Shown: piece by piece, positions 26,271 to 34,033 of the stretch
Layout of the letters: each line of letters begins with the position of its first letter
Numbering within the stretch: position 1 is the first letter of the stretch
Origin: a virus
Strand: one strand, 5' to 3'
Length of the DNA stretch: 64,000 bases
Virus record (IMG/VR): IMGVR_UViG_3300033994_002454
Location: 60,016 to 124,015 of that record
Position numbers and translations under genes: made by a program
The notes under the pieces: model-generated
What the model was told of the DNA's origin: nothing
The model's database searches: none
Seen by the model: the letters and a program-made list of their open reading frames with translations, nothing else

Positions 26271-26969
26271 TTAAATTTGGTGTCCACCATTATTAATTTT
26301 AATACTATCGAAAAATTCCTTACGTGCTTGGTTATCGTTTTCAATAAACACACCTGATGCTTTGGTAGTAACCATAGAAGCACCTTGATGTTTTACTCCT
26401 CTACAAGATACGCAATTGTGAGTTGCTACTACTGTAACGATAATACCTCTATTTCCTTCACATACTTTGTTTACTGCATTGTGGACTGCTGAGGTTAACT
26501 GTTCTTGAATTGCTCCTCTACGGCCAAATAATTCTACAATGCGGTTTAGTTTAGATAAACCAATTACTCGTCCACCTTCTCCAACTACATAGCCAATATG
26601 AACTACTCCTCCAATTGTTTGGTGGTGGTGTGAACACATTGAAGTAACTGGGATATTTCGCTCAATTACAATGCCATCGTATCCGTCTGATGGAAATGAA
26701 GTAATATCTGACATTGCAGTATATCTACCTGCCCATAAGTCAAATACATAAGCTTTAGCTACTCGACGAGGTGTTTCTGATGAATTTGGGTCGTTTCGCC
26801 AATCACATCCTAAAGCATCTAGGAATTGGCCGTAAGCAGCTTCTGCTTTATCAACCATATCCCATTTTTCTTTCTCAGTAAGGGGAAAACCAGGTGCAAC
26901 TCCATTTGCAAAACCTACTTGTACACATTCTAGTTCTGTGTGTTTTTTTCTACGTGTGTTTTCTGACAT
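26271..26969 (-). CDS. folE: GTP cyclohydrolase I (FolE)
   Basis: A 232-residue enzyme. Zinc ligands are C112 and H115 in MCSHHHQTIGG, and C186 in THNCVSCRGV. GLSKLNRIVELFGRR and QEQLT form the family's core signature. It converts GTP to dihydroneopterin triphosphate, the first step to preQ0. With QueD, QueE, QueC and a DpdA-like protein nearby it most likely feeds 7-deazaguanine DNA modification rather than folate synthesis. A hairpin precedes it. Confidence 0.93.
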   Translation of the reverse strand: MSENTRRKKHTELECVQVGFANGVAPGFPLTEKEKWDMVDKAEAAYGQFLDALGCDWRNDPNSSETPRRVAKAYVFDLWAGRYTAMSDITSFPSDGYDGIVIERNIPVTSMCSHHHQTIGGVVHIGYVVGEGGRVIGLSKLNRIVELFGRRGAIQEQLTSAVHNAVNKVCEGNRGIIVTVVATHNCVSCRGVKHQGASMVTTKASGVFIENDNQARKEFFDSIKINNGGHQI

Positions 26970-26995
26970 ATAACTTAATTATTTTATATAAATGT

Positions 26996-27017
26996 AATAA
27001 GGCCCCTTTAAGGGGCC
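26996..27017 (-). terminator. Hairpin, probable terminator
   Basis: Stem GGCCCC/GGGGCC with a short loop after the fibre gene ending at 27047. On the coding strand the tail is TTATTACATT, a weak T-run. In the opposite direction the tail is AAATTATTTTTT, so it might also stop antisense transcription. Confidence 0.6.
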
Positions 27018-27046
27018 AAATTATTTTTTAAAAATGTTGGATTTTT

Positions 27047-28651
27047 TTATGCTAATGATCCTGATTTCCAAGCACCATCTAAATAAACATAAAAGAAATA
27101 GTTACTACCATCAACTCCAAATACCATTTCACCTTTTTTACCAGTATATGCTGGTGGGCCATCTAATACTTTAGGTAAAGCAAGCCCTCCAGATACTTCA
27201 AGAGATCCTGAAATTTTTCCATCACCTTTAATATCTACTGAACCTGTAATTTCTGTAGGTCCTGTTACTGTAACTGAACCTGTTGTAGAGGTTGAACCTG
27301 TAATTGAAACTGATCCTGTAAATGTTGTGTCTCCGTATAATACGTTTCCATCACAACAGAAAGTTGCAGTTTGAGTTGGAGTAGCTGAACCAGATCCCAT
27401 TAAAATATCTGCACCATCAGGTTGCAAATCTGGGGTTTGGTTTCCAATATGAATTACAGGCATTGGGCTATATGCTGTAAGTGTTGGGGTTGAATACTCA
27501 ATAATAGTAAGTGTTTGAGTCCATGTTGAACTTATATAGTTTACTGTTTGAGTAGTTCCTGTTATTGTATTGTATAATTGAAGTGTTCCTCCATTTGCAG
27601 CAGCAGATGCTGAAATGGCTGTTCTAACATCTCCATAAGAAGGATCTAACCAAGTGTAGTTAAGGAATACACTAGCAGATGGTTTTGAAAATCTAACTGA
27701 CCCTTCATATCCATACCATGATGTTGCTTCATCTCCAGGACAATACATTTCAATACATCCTGTTACAATCAGCCCATCATGTAAATTTGTAGGACCATAT
27801 ACATCTAATCCACCTGAAATTGTTACATCACTGTATAATGTAATTCCATCACAACAGAAAGAAGCAACTGGTGTTAAAGATCCGGTTCCAATTGGGTAGA
27901 TTGGGGTAGCACCTGGGATAGGTGTTGGGAATCCTATTTGAACTAATGTTCCTGTAGCAATTTCAGGACCAGAAGCTGAAATGTATGTAACTACACCATC
28001 AAAATCTGTTCCTGAGTATCCATAAGGGGCATATACTCCAGTAGCAGGATCATAAATGTAGCATACGTTGTTTGAAGAGGCAGCTGCAGCAGCAATTCCT
28101 GCTGTTAAATCTCCATATGTACTAAAGTTAATAGAAACATATTCAAATCCAGCTGGGGATGGAGTTGTACGACCATCAATTGCCCAGAAAATAGGGTTAC
28201 CTTCGTCGTTATAGCAATTAATATCTAAACATCCACTAATAGTTACATCACCTGTAAAATCAGTATCACCTAATACTCCAAATGAACCTGTAACTGTTGT
28301 ATCTCCTTCAACTTCTACAGTCCAATCAGATCCTTCTGAACCTGTAACTGTTATTGAACTGGTGATACTCCAATATGAAGCGGAAGTTGATCCTGTGGTT
28401 GATTGTTGGTTTAAGCTTCCTGAACCAATAAGTAAAGATCCAGATTTTAAAATTAAATTTCCTTCGTTGATTAAAACATCTCCTTTATCAGTATCTAAAG
28501 ATCCTGTAAGAGTAATAGAACCACTAAATGTGGTGTTAGAATCATTAAATTCTATTTCTTTTCCGGCAGGTGTAATGATAGTTACATTTCCTGTTAATCT
28601 AATATTATCACCTAAAGTAGGTTCAATATTATTAACTTTTAAAGTGCTCAT
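27047..28651 (-). CDS. Tail-fibre/adhesin-like protein, 534 aa, duplicated cysteine modules
   Basis: N-terminal MSTLKVNNIEPTLGDN begins like many marine phage fibre proteins. It is rich in SITLTGS and TVTGS beta-type repeats. Two homologous modules occur at about residues 139-272 and 297-437: each opens with GCxxxxC, has a STYGD/PSYGD segment and ends in FCCDGxxLY. The C-terminal 45 residues (GKKGEMVFGVDGSNYFFYVYLDGAWK) form a small capping domain. No signal peptide. Probably a surface fibre. It interrupts the preQ0 genes and has its own late-class motif upstream and hairpin downstream. Confidence 0.7.
   Translation of the reverse strand: MSTLKVNNIEPTLGDNIRLTGNVTIITPAGKEIEFNDSNTTFSGSITLTGSLDTDKGDVLINEGNLILKSGSLLIGSGSLNQQSTTGSTSASYWSITSSITVTGSEGSDWTVEVEGDTTVTGSFGVLGDTDFTGDVTISGCLDINCYNDEGNPIFWAIDGRTTPSPAGFEYVSINFSTYGDLTAGIAAAAASSNNVCYIYDPATGVYAPYGYSGTDFDGVVTYISASGPEIATGTLVQIGFPTPIPGATPIYPIGTGSLTPVASFCCDGITLYSDVTISGGLDVYGPTNLHDGLIVTGCIEMYCPGDEATSWYGYEGSVRFSKPSASVFLNYTWLDPSYGDVRTAISASAAANGGTLQLYNTITGTTQTVNYISSTWTQTLTIIEYSTPTLTAYSPMPVIHIGNQTPDLQPDGADILMGSGSATPTQTATFCCDGNVLYGDTTFTGSVSITGSTSTTGSVTVTGPTEITGSVDIKGDGKISGSLEVSGGLALPKVLDGPPAYTGKKGEMVFGVDGSNYFFYVYLDGAWKSGSLA
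27341..28237 (-). repeat. Internal duplication within the fibre gene
   Basis: Codons 139-272 and 297-437 encode two related modules. Matching marks are GCLDINC versus GCIEMYC, STYGDLTAGIAAA versus PSYGDVRTAISAS, and ASFCCDGITLYSD versus ATFCCDGNVLYGD. Sequence between the marks is much less similar, so the duplication is old. Confidence 0.7.
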
Positions 28652-28661
28652 TTTATTTTTC

Positions 28662-28672
28662 TTATAAATATA
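28662..28672 (-). promoter_or_regulatory. Late-class motif (TATATTTATAA)
   Basis: Coding strand TATATTTATAAGAAAATAAAATG before the fibre start at 28651, immediately after the terminator at 28672-28704. Confidence 0.5.
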
Positions 28673-28704
28673 AAAAAAGGGTAGAAAATAATATTCTATA
28701 CCCC
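28672..28704 (-). terminator. Rho-independent terminator
   Basis: Imperfect hairpin (GGGT...AGAA paired with TTCT...ACCC, small bulge) followed by seven T residues on the coding strand. It ends the queE unit and overlaps its stop at 28696. Confidence 0.75.
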
Positions 28705-29478
28705 TCTTTTAGTGTCAAATGCAATAATGTGGTCTCGTCCTGTCATATTGTACCCTTTTTCAGCACACATATCAAATACAAGTGGATACATTTTAATTAA
28801 CTCTTCTCTTGTATCACCAGCAGGCATAATAAAGGTTTTATGTTTTGGAATATCTAATGCAACTCTAAACGCTTCAATTTCAGCTAAATTTTCTTCAGTA
28901 CCATCCCAAACTGGTTTGTAGTGGTAATCGGAATGATGAGTAATCATTTGTTTGATTGTATCTAATTTTAAGCGAAATTTATTGTGTTGATCAATCATTT
29001 TTTGATCCACAATCGCTCCTTGAGGCGTAACAGCACCAAGTACGGGTATAGAATTACCAAATTTAGGACTGAGCGATATAAGAGATATAGGATAGTCAGT
29101 AGGAAGGAAATGAGAACCTTCGGTTTCAATAGTAATAATAATACCTCTTTCATATGCAAAATATGTTAATTCATTAACTAATTTAGGGTGCATTGTAGGT
29201 GAACCACCTGTTAACATCATTTCTTTAATATGAGGGTTTTCGTCATATATTTTGATAATGTCGTTAAATGTAAATGTTCCTTTTTCTGGGTGGATTGAGG
29301 TGTACCAACTGTCACACCAACCACCTTCACCAAAGAAACATCTATGAGTACAACCTGTTGTTCTAATTGCTATTGTAGGGCGTCCAAAACGAGATCCCTC
29401 GCTTTGAACACATCTATATAGTTCTACTATTGGTAAAACTTTGTTATAATCTTCTATTCTTCCTAATTTTGATTCCAT
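28696..29478 (-). CDS. queE: 7-carboxy-7-deazaguanine synthase (QueE), radical SAM
   Basis: A 260-residue radical SAM enzyme: ELYRCVQSEGSRFGRPTIAIRT at residues 20-40 in part, then a cysteine motif at C43, C47 and C55. The spacing is CX3CX7C rather than the usual CX3CX2C. MLTGGSPTMHP and ISLSPKFG follow as in QueE. It converts 6-carboxytetrahydropterin to CDG. It overlaps thioredoxin by 16 bases, which might supply reducing power. Confidence 0.85.
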   Translation of the reverse strand: MESKLGRIEDYNKVLPIVELYRCVQSEGSRFGRPTIAIRTTGCTHRCFFGEGGWCDSWYTSIHPEKGTFTFNDIIKIYDENPHIKEMMLTGGSPTMHPKLVNELTYFAYERGIIITIETEGSHFLPTDYPISLISLSPKFGNSIPVLGAVTPQGAIVDQKMIDQHNKFRLKLDTIKQMITHHSDYHYKPVWDGTEENLAEIEAFRVALDIPKHKTFIMPAGDTREELIKMYPLVFDMCAEKGYNMTGRDHIIAFDTKRGV

Positions 29479-29711
29479 AAATCTTTTACTTGCGATTCAG
29501 ATAAAACTCCAGATTGTTTTTGAGCAACTTGCCCGTCTTTTAAAAATACAAGCGTAGGTACACTTTTTATACCATAAGCTGAGGTCATGCCAGGATCTGC
29601 ATCCACATCAATAAATGCAACTGGGATTGTTTGCCCTACACGTTCCATAATCGGTTTAAAATTTTTACATGGTTGGCACCATGTTGCGCTGAAATAAAGT
29701 ATTTCTTTCAT
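29463..29711 (-). CDS. Thioredoxin
   Basis: A compact 82-residue thioredoxin with active site WCQPCK at 11-16, the FIDVDADPG strand and the cis-proline segment SVPTLVFLKDG. It is shorter than E. coli thioredoxin (109) and lacks the N-terminal helix. It may reduce phage ribonucleotide reductase (whose C-terminus has CIAC) or another partner. It overlaps queE. Confidence 0.93.
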   Translation of the reverse strand: MKEILYFSATWCQPCKNFKPIMERVGQTIPVAFIDVDADPGMTSAYGIKSVPTLVFLKDGQVAQKQSGVLSESQVKDLWNQN

Positions 29712-29768
29712 TTTGTTATTGTGTATATAAATTTAATATTACCAAAAGTGGTGGTTGTTGTATAATAA

Positions 29769-30233
29769 CTATTCTCCATAACTTGCTGAGTTTCTTTCAT
29801 GTTCATAAACTTCAATTTTAGTGGCTTTAACTCTGCCGTTTGTTTCTACTGCTAGAAAATCATTTATTGTATGATATAAATATTCTGCAAATCGTTCACA
29901 TCCTGTAGCAGGTAAAATTCGTAATTGTATAATACCTTCCGCATTCATTTGTTTAAATAAAGTTAAATGAGGATCATCTTCAGCTATGATTGTAGTGTGG
30001 TCTAAAAGGTATGCAAAATAGTCTTTTGGAGACATACCTTCGATTTGTGTTTTTGCACGTTTCATACCACCAAAATCCCAAACCCAATTTCTTTCATCTA
30101 GTTCGCCTTCGAACCATACTCTAAATGAAACTGCATAACCATGTAAAAATTTACAATGTGTTCCATCTGCTTTCCATTGACGGAAACATGTTGAGTAACC
30201 GTCAAATAATTTTGTTGAATTAAATTTTGCCAT
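29769..30233 (-). CDS. queD: 6-carboxytetrahydropterin synthase (QueD)
   Basis: Start chosen at ATG 30233 (MAKFNSTKLFDGYS), 154 residues. THCKFLHGYAVSF holds C27 and H31 of the CxxxHG motif, WDFGGMKR and LLDHTTI (D79?H80 region), and E145 in YEHERNSA follow the family plan. The second zinc His of HGH is Tyr33, and the first, usually in FSAAH, is not obvious, so zinc binding may be altered. It makes 6-carboxytetrahydropterin from dihydroneopterin triphosphate. Confidence 0.8.
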   Translation of the reverse strand: MAKFNSTKLFDGYSTCFRQWKADGTHCKFLHGYAVSFRVWFEGELDERNWVWDFGGMKRAKTQIEGMSPKDYFAYLLDHTTIIAEDDPHLTLFKQMNAEGIIQLRILPATGCERFAEYLYHTINDFLAVETNGRVKATKIEVYEHERNSASYGE

Positions 30234-30369
30234 TTTCATTTGTTTTTGGTTTACGTCCTCGTTTTTTAATTTCTGTATCAATATCAGAAAGATAAATTGT
30301 AATGTATTCAGGAGTGATTTGGTCTAATCCTACTCCAGTACAAACTTTAATTGTTTTTTTCTTTTCCAT
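30220..30369 (-). CDS. Small AT-hook-like protein, 49 aa
   Basis: Start chosen at ATG 30369 (MEKKKTIKVCTG), which has the AAAAAGTTATG context. The C-terminus carries KKRGRKPK, an AT-hook-like motif. It lies between queD and queC and overlaps queD by 14 bases. No other domain visible. Confidence 0.5.
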   Translation of the reverse strand: MEKKKTIKVCTGVGLDQITPEYITIYLSDIDTEIKKRGRKPKTNENGKI

Positions 30370-30403
30370 AACTTTTTGGTATAATTCCCAGTCTAATATA
30401 CAA

Positions 30404-31351
30404 CTATCCTTCATGTGTTTCAAGTACTTTTGTTACTTCTTTTACTACATGGTTCCATGTTACAGGACCTTCTTCGTCTGCATATAATACAGGATCTTTT
30501 CTTCCTAGTTTAATAAATGCTTCTACACGTTCTACGGAACTTGCTGATTTGTAATCGGAAAACCATTCTTTGACTTCAACAATGTCATCTCCCTCTTCGT
30601 AAGCGAATTCATGGTAAATTGGTTTATATGAAGTGTTTGTACGTGAGTATACTTCGTTAAAATCAAGTCCTAATTCACTACATAATTTTTCTCCATCTTG
30701 CAAAATAATAAATTTGTCTCCATCAAGATAAGGTGTAAAGTAACCTACTTTTTCAGAACCCCAGTTACCTACTCTAAAGGCATGGTCATCTGCATCTCTA
30801 AATTCTTGTCTACAATCAGGATAAATTGCATGGTCACCTGCATGTATTCCAAGTGCAATATCACATTGTTCACCTGTTTTATCTGCAATTGAAAGTGCAA
30901 CTGCTTGAACAATAGAAGCAAATATTTTGTTTCGGTTAGGAACAACTGTTGCTTTCATATTTTCTTCAGCATAGTGTCCTTCAGGTACTTCATCTCCACC
31001 TGTTACTAAAGCTGAGTTGAGTAAGTCTGTTAATCCGTCTAATTTGATGACACGATAAGTGATAGGGGATGCTTCGCCTTTTACTTCTTTAATCATATCA
31101 CTAAAACCTTCCGGAGTTATACCATGAAATTTCAATAAATCATTTTGAATTTGATCTAAATTTCCTGTTACTTTAATTTTGGTTTCATTAATGTAATCTA
31201 CCAACGATTTAGCTCGTTCAAGCTCAACTCGATGTTTTTGTCCATAATCAAATGAAATTGCTGTTACTGTGTCGTATTCTTTTAGACAGCGTAACAAAAG
31301 TGTGCTGGAATCCATTCCTCCAGACAGGGAAATTACTACATGTTTTTCCAT
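30404..31351 (-). CDS. queC: 7-cyano-7-deazaguanine synthase (QueC)
   Basis: A 315-residue PP-loop enzyme: SLSGGMDSSTLLL at 8-20 binds ATP, and DYGQKHRVELERA follows as in QueC. Near the C-terminus SSVERVEAFIKLGRKDP matches the family, but the four zinc cysteines that normally lie in this area are replaced. It is also about 90 residues longer than bacterial QueC. It would convert CDG to preQ0. The first base of the next small gene's stop lies inside its start region. Confidence 0.88.
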   Translation of the reverse strand: MEKHVVISLSGGMDSSTLLLRCLKEYDTVTAISFDYGQKHRVELERAKSLVDYINETKIKVTGNLDQIQNDLLKFHGITPEGFSDMIKEVKGEASPITYRVIKLDGLTDLLNSALVTGGDEVPEGHYAEENMKATVVPNRNKIFASIVQAVALSIADKTGEQCDIALGIHAGDHAIYPDCRQEFRDADDHAFRVGNWGSEKVGYFTPYLDGDKFIILQDGEKLCSELGLDFNEVYSRTNTSYKPIYHEFAYEEGDDIVEVKEWFSDYKSASSVERVEAFIKLGRKDPVLYADEEGPVTWNHVVKEVTKVLETHEG

Positions 31352-31509
31352 AATTCGTCGTTATTTAATTTTTTAAATTGTTTTTCGGTTAATCCTCTCA
31401 TTAACATATAAACTTTAAAGTCAATATCCAAGAGCCTCCAATGGTCGTACCATTCAGATTTCCAGACTTCACGAAATTTTTCAAATTCTTGTTTTGTTAA
31501 TTTATCCAT
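31336..31509 (-). CDS. Hypothetical protein, 57 aa (short gene before queC)
   Basis: Frame from ATG 31509 to TAG at 31336: begins MDKLTKQEFEKFREVW, with tryptophan-rich WKSEWYDHWRLL, then KVYMLMRGLTEKQFKKLNNDELW. It fills an otherwise empty 160-base gap and overlaps queC by 16 bases. It is a helical, charged protein with no known family. Confidence 0.55.
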   Translation of the reverse strand: MDKLTKQEFEKFREVWKSEWYDHWRLLDIDFKVYMLMRGLTEKQFKKLNNDELWKNM

Positions 31510-31511
31510 AG

Positions 31512-31769
31512 TTAAAAAGGTAAGTCGTCGTCATCAATGTTATAGTTAATAGATCCTGGAAGGTCTTCCATATGGATAGAATCTGGTTCTCTAAAATATG
31601 CTTCAAGAAAGTCTTTGGGGTACAAATATACTATTCCTGTATATTTTGGGTTTGAAACTTCCCGAGTTTCTAATTTAATTCCTGCTTTACTAGCAGCTAT
31701 TGCTACTTCTTTACCTAATTCATTGCCTGCGGCATGTCCTAGATAGTCATATAAACTTAAATATTCCAT
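31512..31769 (-). CDS. Hypothetical protein, 85 aa
   Basis: Start chosen at ATG 31769 (MEYLSLYDYLGHAAG), one base after the DpdA stop; an ATG at 31781 would overlap. The protein has an amphipathic helix (GNELGKEVAIAASKAGI) and an acidic DDDDLPF tail similar to C-termini of SSB-interacting proteins. No family recognised. Confidence 0.5.
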   Translation of the reverse strand: MEYLSLYDYLGHAAGNELGKEVAIAASKAGIKLETREVSNPKYTGIVYLYPKDFLEAYFREPDSIHMEDLPGSINYNIDDDDLPF

Positions 31770-31770
31770 T

Positions 31771-32565
31771 TTATAATTCATTTATTTTTCTAAACATTTC
31801 AACATTGAATTCTACTAGATCTTCGTTTAAGAAGTCAATGCTCATATCTTGGTATTTGTTCATGTTAGCAAGTGGTTTTTGATGCAATCCCATTTTTGTA
31901 TAGGGCATTTCTCCAATTGCAGCCATGATTGGATTTGAAGTATCTATAGATTCAATACATTCAATATCTTTATACATTCCAAATTCAATAGGTGAAGCGG
32001 TTCCAAGCAAATGTACACGATCAAACATGGTTAATGTTTTATTGTTGTATAACTTATGAACAGCCATGTATCGTCCAATTGCTTTACCTAAATCTTTATT
32101 TGGATGTGGGCATAATTCATTATAATATGAAGCACCATATGAAAATGCTATTTTTTGGTATCCTAAATTTTTATATGCTTGAACACAGTCTTTAGCTTCC
32201 CATATGTGTTTCGCTTGAACTACAGCAACTTTTAATACCCCTTCAGGAAGTTTAATTTGAACCCATTCTTCTGCGTTTTTAATTGATGCTCTTGCATTTT
32301 CCCAAACATCAGGTACAATAAATTCATCTGGTTTAATTTCATTTATCCAATATATTAATCGCTTTGTATTGTATGCTTCACCTAGCTCATGGAGTGAATT
32401 ATCCATTACAATATAGCGACCCATTTCTTTTGATTTGTAGAAGAAATCACGATACTCTTCATTTTCATCCATTAAATGGGGTAAACAATAGTCGTAGTCG
32501 TTGAATTCTCTACTTTTTTCTAAGAGGCAAAATGGTACCTCGTGTGATATTTTTATTTTTTTCAT
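31771..32565 (-). CDS. dpdA: DpdA-like DNA-guanine transglycosylase (TGT superfamily)
   Basis: Start chosen at ATG 32565 (MKKIKISHEVPFCLL), 264 residues. TGT-type landmarks: VMDNSLHELG (D55, in the place of the TGT DSGGFQ aspartate), FIVPDVWEN (83-90), VHLLGTASP (184-192) and ESIDTSNP (205-212, D208 as the probable nucleophile). These features fit phage DpdA proteins that exchange guanine in DNA for a 7-deazaguanine. With FolE, QueD, QueE and QueC in the same region the set is complete for making and inserting preQ0. Whether DNA rather than tRNA is the target is inferred from the phage setting. Confidence 0.8.
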   Translation of the reverse strand: MKKIKISHEVPFCLLEKSREFNDYDYCLPHLMDENEEYRDFFYKSKEMGRYIVMDNSLHELGEAYNTKRLIYWINEIKPDEFIVPDVWENARASIKNAEEWVQIKLPEGVLKVAVVQAKHIWEAKDCVQAYKNLGYQKIAFSYGASYYNELCPHPNKDLGKAIGRYMAVHKLYNNKTLTMFDRVHLLGTASPIEFGMYKDIECIESIDTSNPIMAAIGEMPYTKMGLHQKPLANMNKYQDMSIDFLNEDLVEFNVEMFRKINEL

Positions 32566-32566
32566 A

Positions 32567-32815
32567 TTAATTATAGGCATAAGCGTGTTCATATGTTTCT
32601 GTTGCTAAAGCATCTAAATCTGCAAATCGTTTTGCATCATAACCATACCAGCGCATTCCAAGTTTGGTCATTCCGTAATTGTTAATACCTGCTATGACAA
32701 ATGTTTTTTGTTCATAGTTGTTGATGAACTCTTCCTCAACTTCATATTCTTTCCCTTCAACAAGTTCTCCTCCTTCAGGTTGTTTTCTATCGTTTATACA
32801 AACTACTTTTTTCAT
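32567..32815 (-). CDS. Hypothetical protein, 82 aa
   Basis: Start chosen at ATG 32815 (MKKVVCIND), which overlaps the lytic transglycosylase stop as ATGA. Beta-rich N-terminus (VVCIND...GKEYEVEEEFINN), as in small SH3-like phage proteins. The stop lies two bases before the dpdA ATG. Function unknown. Confidence 0.55.
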   Translation of the reverse strand: MKKVVCINDRKQPEGGELVEGKEYEVEEEFINNYEQKTFVIAGINNYGMTKLGMRWYGYDAKRFADLDALATETYEHAYAYN

Positions 32816-33330
32816 CTCCAATTTATTTTGTGATTATATACATTTTCTGCGTATCCGTTTACACAAGGTCTTCCTGTGTTGTAGCATCCAAATACAAGTT
32901 TCCAGTTTCCATATATGTTATGTAGTTTACGAAGCAGTTTCATTGAAGTTCTAACATTGTATTCAATATCTGTTCGTAAGCGTTCACGTGAAACATTGTC
33001 TTTATTGTTTCCATGAGCTGTAGATAACATAATTTGCATCGGTCCTTCTGCGCCTACACAAGACGTTTGTGCTGGGTTGTAGTTCCAATGGAATGGTCCT
33101 TTATATCTTGTTTCTGCAAATGCAATTCCGTAAGCATATCGTTTTGGTATGTTAAAACTGTCAGCATATTTTTCAATGTAGTAGTACATTTGCAAACAAG
33201 GTGGATCGGTTGATTTAACCGGAGACATGTCTCTCAGTGGTTGTTTTACTTCCTCAGGTGGATCAAACCTAAGGGAAGATACAGCTGCTAGGGAAATAGC
33301 AGCTATACCTAAAAACTTTAATTTACTCAT
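32812..33330 (-). CDS. Lytic transglycosylase (SLT-type) with signal peptide
   Basis: Start chosen at ATG 33330 (MSKLKFLGIAAISLAAV), giving 172 residues with an N-terminal hydrophobic signal or anchor. The SLT-like core has AFAETRY (E73 as catalytic acid), GPMQIMLSTAHG at 96-107 and FGCYNTG in place of the common AYNAG. Cysteines C45, C91, C149, C156 may form disulfides, fitting an exported enzyme. It cleaves peptidoglycan glycan strands, for entry, exit or superinfection exclusion. It overlaps a membrane-protein gene by 8 bases. Confidence 0.75.
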   Translation of the reverse strand: MSKLKFLGIAAISLAAVSSLRFDPPEEVKQPLRDMSPVKSTDPPCLQMYYYIEKYADSFNIPKRYAYGIAFAETRYKGPFHWNYNPAQTSCVGAEGPMQIMLSTAHGNNKDNVSRERLRTDIEYNVRTSMKLLRKLHNIYGNWKLVFGCYNTGRPCVNGYAENVYNHKINWR

Positions 33331-33640
33331 TCGAACCAGCGTTTTGGTAAATTCGGTTTGAATACATTTTAAAAACTGCCATACCAATAGAATCTGAATA
33401 CATTTGGTATTCTCCAGTGGTTCGATCTATTAACATCAATTCATTGCTTTCGTTTACTGCAATTGAAACATTTTTAATTGAATGAATGCTTTGATACGGG
33501 TTAACTTCTTCTGCAGGTGGATATGTTTGGGTAAATCTTCCTATTACAAATCCTGCTCCTAGGGCTCCTACTATGATTGCATAGCTAAATACTTTTTTAG
33601 TAACTGCGATTACTTGTTCTTTGTTCACAACTGTTTTCAT
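33323..33640 (-). CDS. Single-span membrane protein, 105 aa
   Basis: A hydrophobic span at about residues 18-36 (VFSYAIIVGALGAGFVIG) follows a basic N-terminus; the rest is soluble and beta-like. This is an i-spanin-like or inner-membrane layout. Neighbour to the exported transglycosylase, with 8-base overlap. No specific family recognised. Confidence 0.6.
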   Translation of the reverse strand: MKTVVNKEQVIAVTKKVFSYAIIVGALGAGFVIGRFTQTYPPAEEVNPYQSIHSIKNVSIAVNESNELMLIDRTTGEYQMYSDSIGMAVFKMYSNRIYQNAGSNE

Positions 33641-33659
33641 ATAACTTATTTTTTTGGGG

Positions 33660-33977
33660 TTACTTATTTATGCACTTATTTGTTAAAAATTCTTCTATTG
33701 TTTTTCCACAAACACATGTTTTTGCATTTGTATCAAATTTACAACCTGGGTTAACTGATTTCTTTTCTTCTAAAAACACATGGATTTCAGATTCAATTCC
33801 ATAAGCATTTTCTGGGAGGGAAAATATAGGTTGGTTATAAACTGTTACTGTTCCATCCGGATTAAGGGTGTGGGAAATTTTAAGGCAACGAGTTCTTTTA
33901 GTTGGTTTTTTACAAAGAAAACCTAAACGCCTTAAAAGTAATTTAAATTGATTTTTTGTTTTTGTCTTAAACGTCAT
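33660..33977 (-). CDS. Hypothetical basic cysteine protein, 105 aa
   Basis: Start chosen at ATG 33977 (MTFKTKTKNQF), in the AGAGTTATG context. A basic N-terminal segment (LLLRRLGFLCKKPTKRTR) and a C-terminal CKFDTN...CVCGKT...NKC set of cysteines suggest a metal site. No family recognised. Confidence 0.5.
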   Translation of the reverse strand: MTFKTKTKNQFKLLLRRLGFLCKKPTKRTRCLKISHTLNPDGTVTVYNQPIFSLPENAYGIESEIHVFLEEKKSVNPGCKFDTNAKTCVCGKTIEEFLTNKCINK

Positions 33978-34033
33978 AACTCTTATTTTTATAAGTTTAA
34001 TATACAAAAAAAGATTTAATGAACCAAATATTT

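Noticed and set aside
26996-27017. Riboswitch before folE (preQ1 type)
   Set aside because: The hairpin before folE is a simple GC stem without the A-rich tail and pseudoknot pattern of preQ1 riboswitches; terminator is the simpler reading.
29759-29770. TTGTATAATAAC on the plus strand as a rightward promoter
   Set aside because: It faces no plus-strand gene and overlaps the queD stop; taken as a chance match in AT-rich DNA.
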